From: an uncultured Clostridia bacterium | GTDB lineage: Bacteria; Bacillota; Clostridia; Christensenellales; Pumilibacteraceae | Direction of reading: 5' to 3' | DNA length: 8,666 bases | NCBI GenBank assembly: GCA_947627075.1 | Contig: CANQUR010000063.1 | Span: 1-8,666 of the forward strand | Shown: one piece after another, positions 5,851 to 8,666 of the stretch | Position numbering within the stretch: position 1 is the stretch's first letter | How the letters are laid out: the number at the start of each line of letters is the position of its first letter | Translations under genes and position numbers: made by a program | The notes under the pieces: generated by a model | What the model was told of the DNA's origin: nothing | The model's database searches: none | Seen by the model: the letters and a program-made list of their open reading frames with translations, nothing else

Positions 5851-5906
5851 TTTCAATATTGAGTCGACGATTATCTCATTCTTATTTAGAAACACGGCGC
5901 AAACGA

Positions 5907-5935
5907 TTGATTTATTTGTAAAAAAATGCTATAAT
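5907..5935 (+). promoter_or_regulatory. Promoter of smc
   Basis: TTGATT (5907-5912, four of six consensus bases) is separated by 17 bases from a perfect TATAAT (5930-5935), which is preceded by TGC (5927-5929), an extended -10. It lies 38 bases before the smc start. Confidence 0.85.
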
Positions 5936-5960
5936 CATTAAGTTATTTTTGAGTAATCAA

Positions 5961-5969
5961 GAGGAAGGA
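5961..5969 (+). promoter_or_regulatory. Ribosome binding site supporting the TTG start of smc
   Basis: GAGGAAGGA offers two overlapping Shine-Dalgarno matches; GAGG ends nine bases and AAGGA four bases before the TTG at 5974. It supports translation from a non-ATG codon. Confidence 0.7.
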
Positions 5970-5973
5970 AAAC

Positions 5974-8666
5974 TTGAAGTTTAAGAAGATAGAAGTTTAC
6001 GGATTCAAATCTTTTGCAGATAAATTATCTATTGAATTCGGCGAGGGCATAACAGCAATAGTTGGACCAAACGGATGTGGGAAAAGTAATGTTGCCGACG
6101 CTATACGGTGGGTGCTTGGTGAGCAATCTGCCAAGCTTTTGCGTGGCACAAATATGCAAGACGTAATTTTCAAGGGGACAGAGAAACGCAAATCTATGTC
6201 TTTTTGTGAAGTTTTGCTATATTTTGATAATAGTGATAAGCTTTTTCCTTCGCTCGAATTTTCCGAAGTTGTTTTATCGCGAAAACTTTATCGTTCGGGA
6301 GAAAGCCAATATCTTATCAATGGAACACCGTGTAGACTTAAGGACATCACCGATTTGTTGCGAGACGGAGGAATGGGTCGTGAAGGATACAGCATTATAG
6401 GTCAAGGTAGGATCGATGAGCTTTTATCCGCAAAACCCGAGGAACGAAGAGCAATTTTCGAAGAAGCTGCCGGAATTTCAAAGTTCAAAGCGCGCAAAAT
6501 CGAATCCGAACGAAAGCTTATTCGCACACGAGATAACATGAACCGTGTAAATGATATTTTGCTCGAGAAAAGTCGTCAACTTGAACCACTTACCAAACAA
6601 GCTGAAACAGCTCAAAAATATCTTAATTTGCGAGAACAGTTGAAATATAACGAAATAAATACATACATTTATCAATTCGATACGGCAAATCAAGCTAAAG
6701 AGGCGATAAATAATCGACTTAATGGCGTCATGGAAGAAATAGAATTGCGCCAACATGAATTTGATGAACTCCTATCGGATTACAAAAAAACATTAAATAG
6801 TCGCGAAACAATAGATAAAGATATCGAAAATTTAAGAGATAAACTCGTTGAATTGACTGTAGGCATTGCAAATCAAGCCGCCGATATTCGTTTACTCAAT
6901 CAACAGTTATTGCATATAAATGAAAATACCTCGTCATTAAAGGAAGAAAATTCACAACTTACTTTGCGTCAAAATGAAAATGCAAAACAAATCGAATCAA
7001 AGACCGAGGAACTCGGTAAATTAAATGACGAATTGGCTCAATTGGATACCGAATACGAAAATAAAAATGCCGAATATCTTGCCGTATCGGAAGAATTGGC
7101 TTCAAATGCGAATGAAGTCGCGTCTGCGCGACAAGATGAACTTGACGCCATAGAAAAGTTATCCGATGTAAAAGCAAATATGTCGAGATATTTGGCGGAA
7201 AGAGAAGCGCTTGAAAGGAATACCGACGATTTCGGACAACGTATCATTGCATTAAAGAGTAAAATAAAAGAACTTGAACCTAAAATAAATGAGCTCAGTC
7301 TTTCGGTAAAGGAAACAAAAGAACAAAAAACAATTGCACAAGATAGGTTAAATTCACTTTATTCTTCAAATAACGAATTGCTGTTCTCGCTCAATTCCAT
7401 AACAGATCAAATAGATAAACTGAGTAATATTTATCATACAAAAAGCGGACAGTACAAAATTCTTAAAGACATGAAGGAATCGTATGATGCATACAACAAC
7501 AGCGTAAAGAATTTACTTACCGATGCAAAGAAAAACAAAGAAATAGCTTCTCGAATAGAAGGAGTGATTGCGGAACTCATAACGGTAGAACCTAAATTCG
7601 AAACCGCAATCGAAATGGCGCTTGGCGGAGCTGTTCAAAATATTGTAGTGCGTACTGAGGACGACGCTAAATATCTCATTGAACATCTAAAACGTACAAA
7701 ACATGGCCGCGTAACTTTTTTACCAATGAATGCCGTAAAACCGCGCGATATAGACCCGAAATACTATGGTAAAATCGAAGGTAAAGGATGCCTTGGCAAA
7801 GCGAGCAGTGTAATAAAATACGATCCTAAATATTCAATAGTCGTTGAAAGCTTACTTGGATCGACCGTTATAACGGAAGATATGGACGCTGCTATAAATT
7901 TATGTAAAGCGACTGGATATTCATTCAGAGTTGTTACTTTGGAAGGTGATATAATAAACCCTCAAGGCTATATTACCGGCGGAAGCAAATCCGGAGATCG
8001 AAATATAAGCAACATCTTTACCTATGAAAGAGAATTGAAAGGATTAACTATTGAAGTCGGAGATATTGAATCCAAATTAAAGGTCATGTCCGAAAAACGT
8101 TCCGAGTTATCTAATAATCAAAAAGCAACCGATACGCAAATCAAAGACCTACGCGAACGTATTCATGCTTGGGAAATTGATGAAGCGTCCGGATCAGAAG
8201 CCCTTACTTCATTGACCACCGAATGCGAGCAAGCTCAAAAGGATCTGATTGCAGTCGAATATCAATATAACAGAGATAATGCGCGAATTGACGAAATTAC
8301 AAACTCTATAAACAGCGTTGGCGAGTTGGAAGAACTCATCAAATCAAGACGGAGCGAAGCAAGCGAAGTAAACGAAACTAAACAAAAACATATAGATGAG
8401 CTTCGCTCACGCCATGATATATTACGCGAAGAAGTGACGGATTTATTGATAAAAATAAATTCGCATCGCAATGCGCTTGATTCTGTCTCAAATGAAATAG
8501 ACCGAATAAAACGGGATACCCTTGCTTTACTCGAGAAAATCGAAACAAATTCCGTGCAAATTTCCGAAAATGAATCGGAAAGAAAAAAGTTGGATTTGAG
8601 ATTAAATTCATTAACATCTCGTTCCGGGGAAAGTGACAATGATAAGGTAAAAGCCGTAAAGGGTAG
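5974..8666 (+). CDS. smc: Chromosome partition protein Smc, 5' part (open at window end)
   Basis: Smc is the ATPase of the bacterial condensin Smc-ScpA-ScpB, which extrudes DNA loops and helps separate sister chromosomes. The frame is open for 897 codons to the window edge; full-length Smc is about 1,150-1,200 residues, so about a quarter is missing. Seen in order: the start MKFKKIEVYGFKSFADK, Walker A GPNGCGKSN (31-39, Lys37), LLRG with the conserved Arg57, the Q-loop IIGQGRIDE (Gln144), EEAAGISKFKARK (163-175), a coiled coil to about 520, the hinge (about 525-670, starting EGVIAELI and closing ITGGSKSGDRN), and a returning coiled coil. The ABC signature, Walker B and D-loop should lie beyond the window. 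The TTG start is chosen because it gives the family N-terminus and follows a good ribosome site. smc often follows rnc; here about 2.1 kb separates them. Confidence 0.96.
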   Translation, partial: MKFKKIEVYGFKSFADKLSIEFGEGITAIVGPNGCGKSNVADAIRWVLGEQSAKLLRGTNMQDVIFKGTEKRKSMSFCEVLLYFDNSDKLFPSLEFSEVVLSRKLYRSGESQYLINGTPCRLKDITDLLRDGGMGREGYSIIGQGRIDELLSAKPEERRAIFEEAAGISKFKARKIESERKLIRTRDNMNRVNDILLEKSRQLEPLTKQAETAQKYLNLREQLKYNEINTYIYQFDTANQAKEAINNRLNGVMEEIELRQHEFDELLSDYKKTLNSRETIDKDIENLRDKLVELTVGIANQAADIRLLNQQLLHINENTSSLKEENSQLTLRQNENAKQIESKTEELGKLNDELAQLDTEYENKNAEYLAVSEELASNANEVASARQDELDAIEKLSDVKANMSRYLAEREALERNTDDFGQRIIALKSKIKELEPKINELSLSVKETKEQKTIAQDRLNSLYSSNNELLFSLNSITDQIDKLSNIYHTKSGQYKILKDMKESYDAYNNSVKNLLTDAKKNKEIASRIEGVIAELITVEPKFETAIEMALGGAVQNIVVRTEDDAKYLIEHLKRTKHGRVTFLPMNAVKPRDIDPKYYGKIEGKGCLGKASSVIKYDPKYSIVVESLLGSTVITEDMDAAINLCKATGYSFRVVTLEGDIINPQGYITGGSKSGDRNISNIFTYERELKGLTIEVGDIESKLKVMSEKRSELSNNQKATDTQIKDLRERIHAWEIDEASGSEALTSLTTECEQAQKDLIAVEYQYNRDNARIDEITNSINSVGELEELIKSRRSEASEVNETKQKHIDELRSRHDILREEVTDLLIKINSHRNALDSVSNEIDRIKRDTLALLEKIETNSVQISENESERKKLDLRLNSLTSRSGESDNDKVKAVKG

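Noticed and set aside
5851..5906. Terminator after the DUF4275-like gene
   Set aside because: Only a four-base TGAG/CTCA pairing (5860-5863 with 5875-5878) was found, with no T-run; transcripts may read on into smc.
8262..8639. Minus-strand open frame of 125 codons
   Set aside because: It lies wholly inside the coiled-coil coding region of smc, is Ser/Phe-rich as expected for an antisense shadow of Glu/Lys-rich sequence, and has no family resemblance.
1..8666. Defence system, prophage, insertion sequence, CRISPR array or RNA gene
   Set aside because: I looked for transposase-like proteins, terminal inverted repeats, regularly spaced repeats and tRNA-like cloverleafs and saw none; the coding content is mostly housekeeping.

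Overview
The window is an AT-rich chromosomal stretch. Every supported gene is on the + strand, with Gram-positive style AGGAGG ribosome sites, sigma-A type promoters (TTGACA/TATAAT) and TGA used as a stop. The gene content (Nif3 next to a C4 zinc-ribbon coiled-coil protein, a zinc-type L32, plsX-rnc, smc) fits a low-GC Bacillota genome, most likely a Clostridia-like lineage. The species cannot be fixed from the sequence alone.

Left block (1-1770): the 3' end of a nif3-type gene (metal-ligand HxxxE present), then a zinc-ribbon coiled-coil protein, then galU (UTP-glucose-1-phosphate uridylyltransferase). The genes are tightly spaced or overlapping and look like one operon.

Middle block (1840-3859): a textbook promoter drives rpmF (ribosomal protein L32), followed across a short hairpin by plsX (phospholipid synthesis) and rnc (RNase III). 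plsX and rnc overlap by 17 nt. A hairpin with a T-run after rnc ends the unit. The acpP gene that often lies between plsX and rnc is absent, as is the yceD gene often found before rpmF. PlsX and RNase III both carry substitutions at normally conserved positions.

Inserted block (3860-5850): between rnc and smc lie a VUT-family (queuosine-precursor-transporter-like) membrane protein and a short-chain dehydrogenase/reductase. The SDR's ribosome site overlaps the transporter's stop codon, and a strong terminator follows. Next comes a separate small gene with its own promoter. It resembles DUF4275 but is split by a one-base frameshift at a run of seven A.

Right block (5907-8666): a promoter with an extended -10 precedes smc, which starts with TTG and stays open to the window end. 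The N-terminal ATPase half, first coiled coil, hinge and part of the returning coiled coil are present. The C-terminal ATPase half lies outside.

No mobile element, CRISPR array, tRNA or rRNA was seen, and no gap between genes exceeds about 180 bases. This is mostly housekeeping sequence. The points most worth a second look are the frameshifted DUF4275-like gene, the altered RNase III and PlsX motifs, and the transporter-SDR pair placed between rnc and smc.
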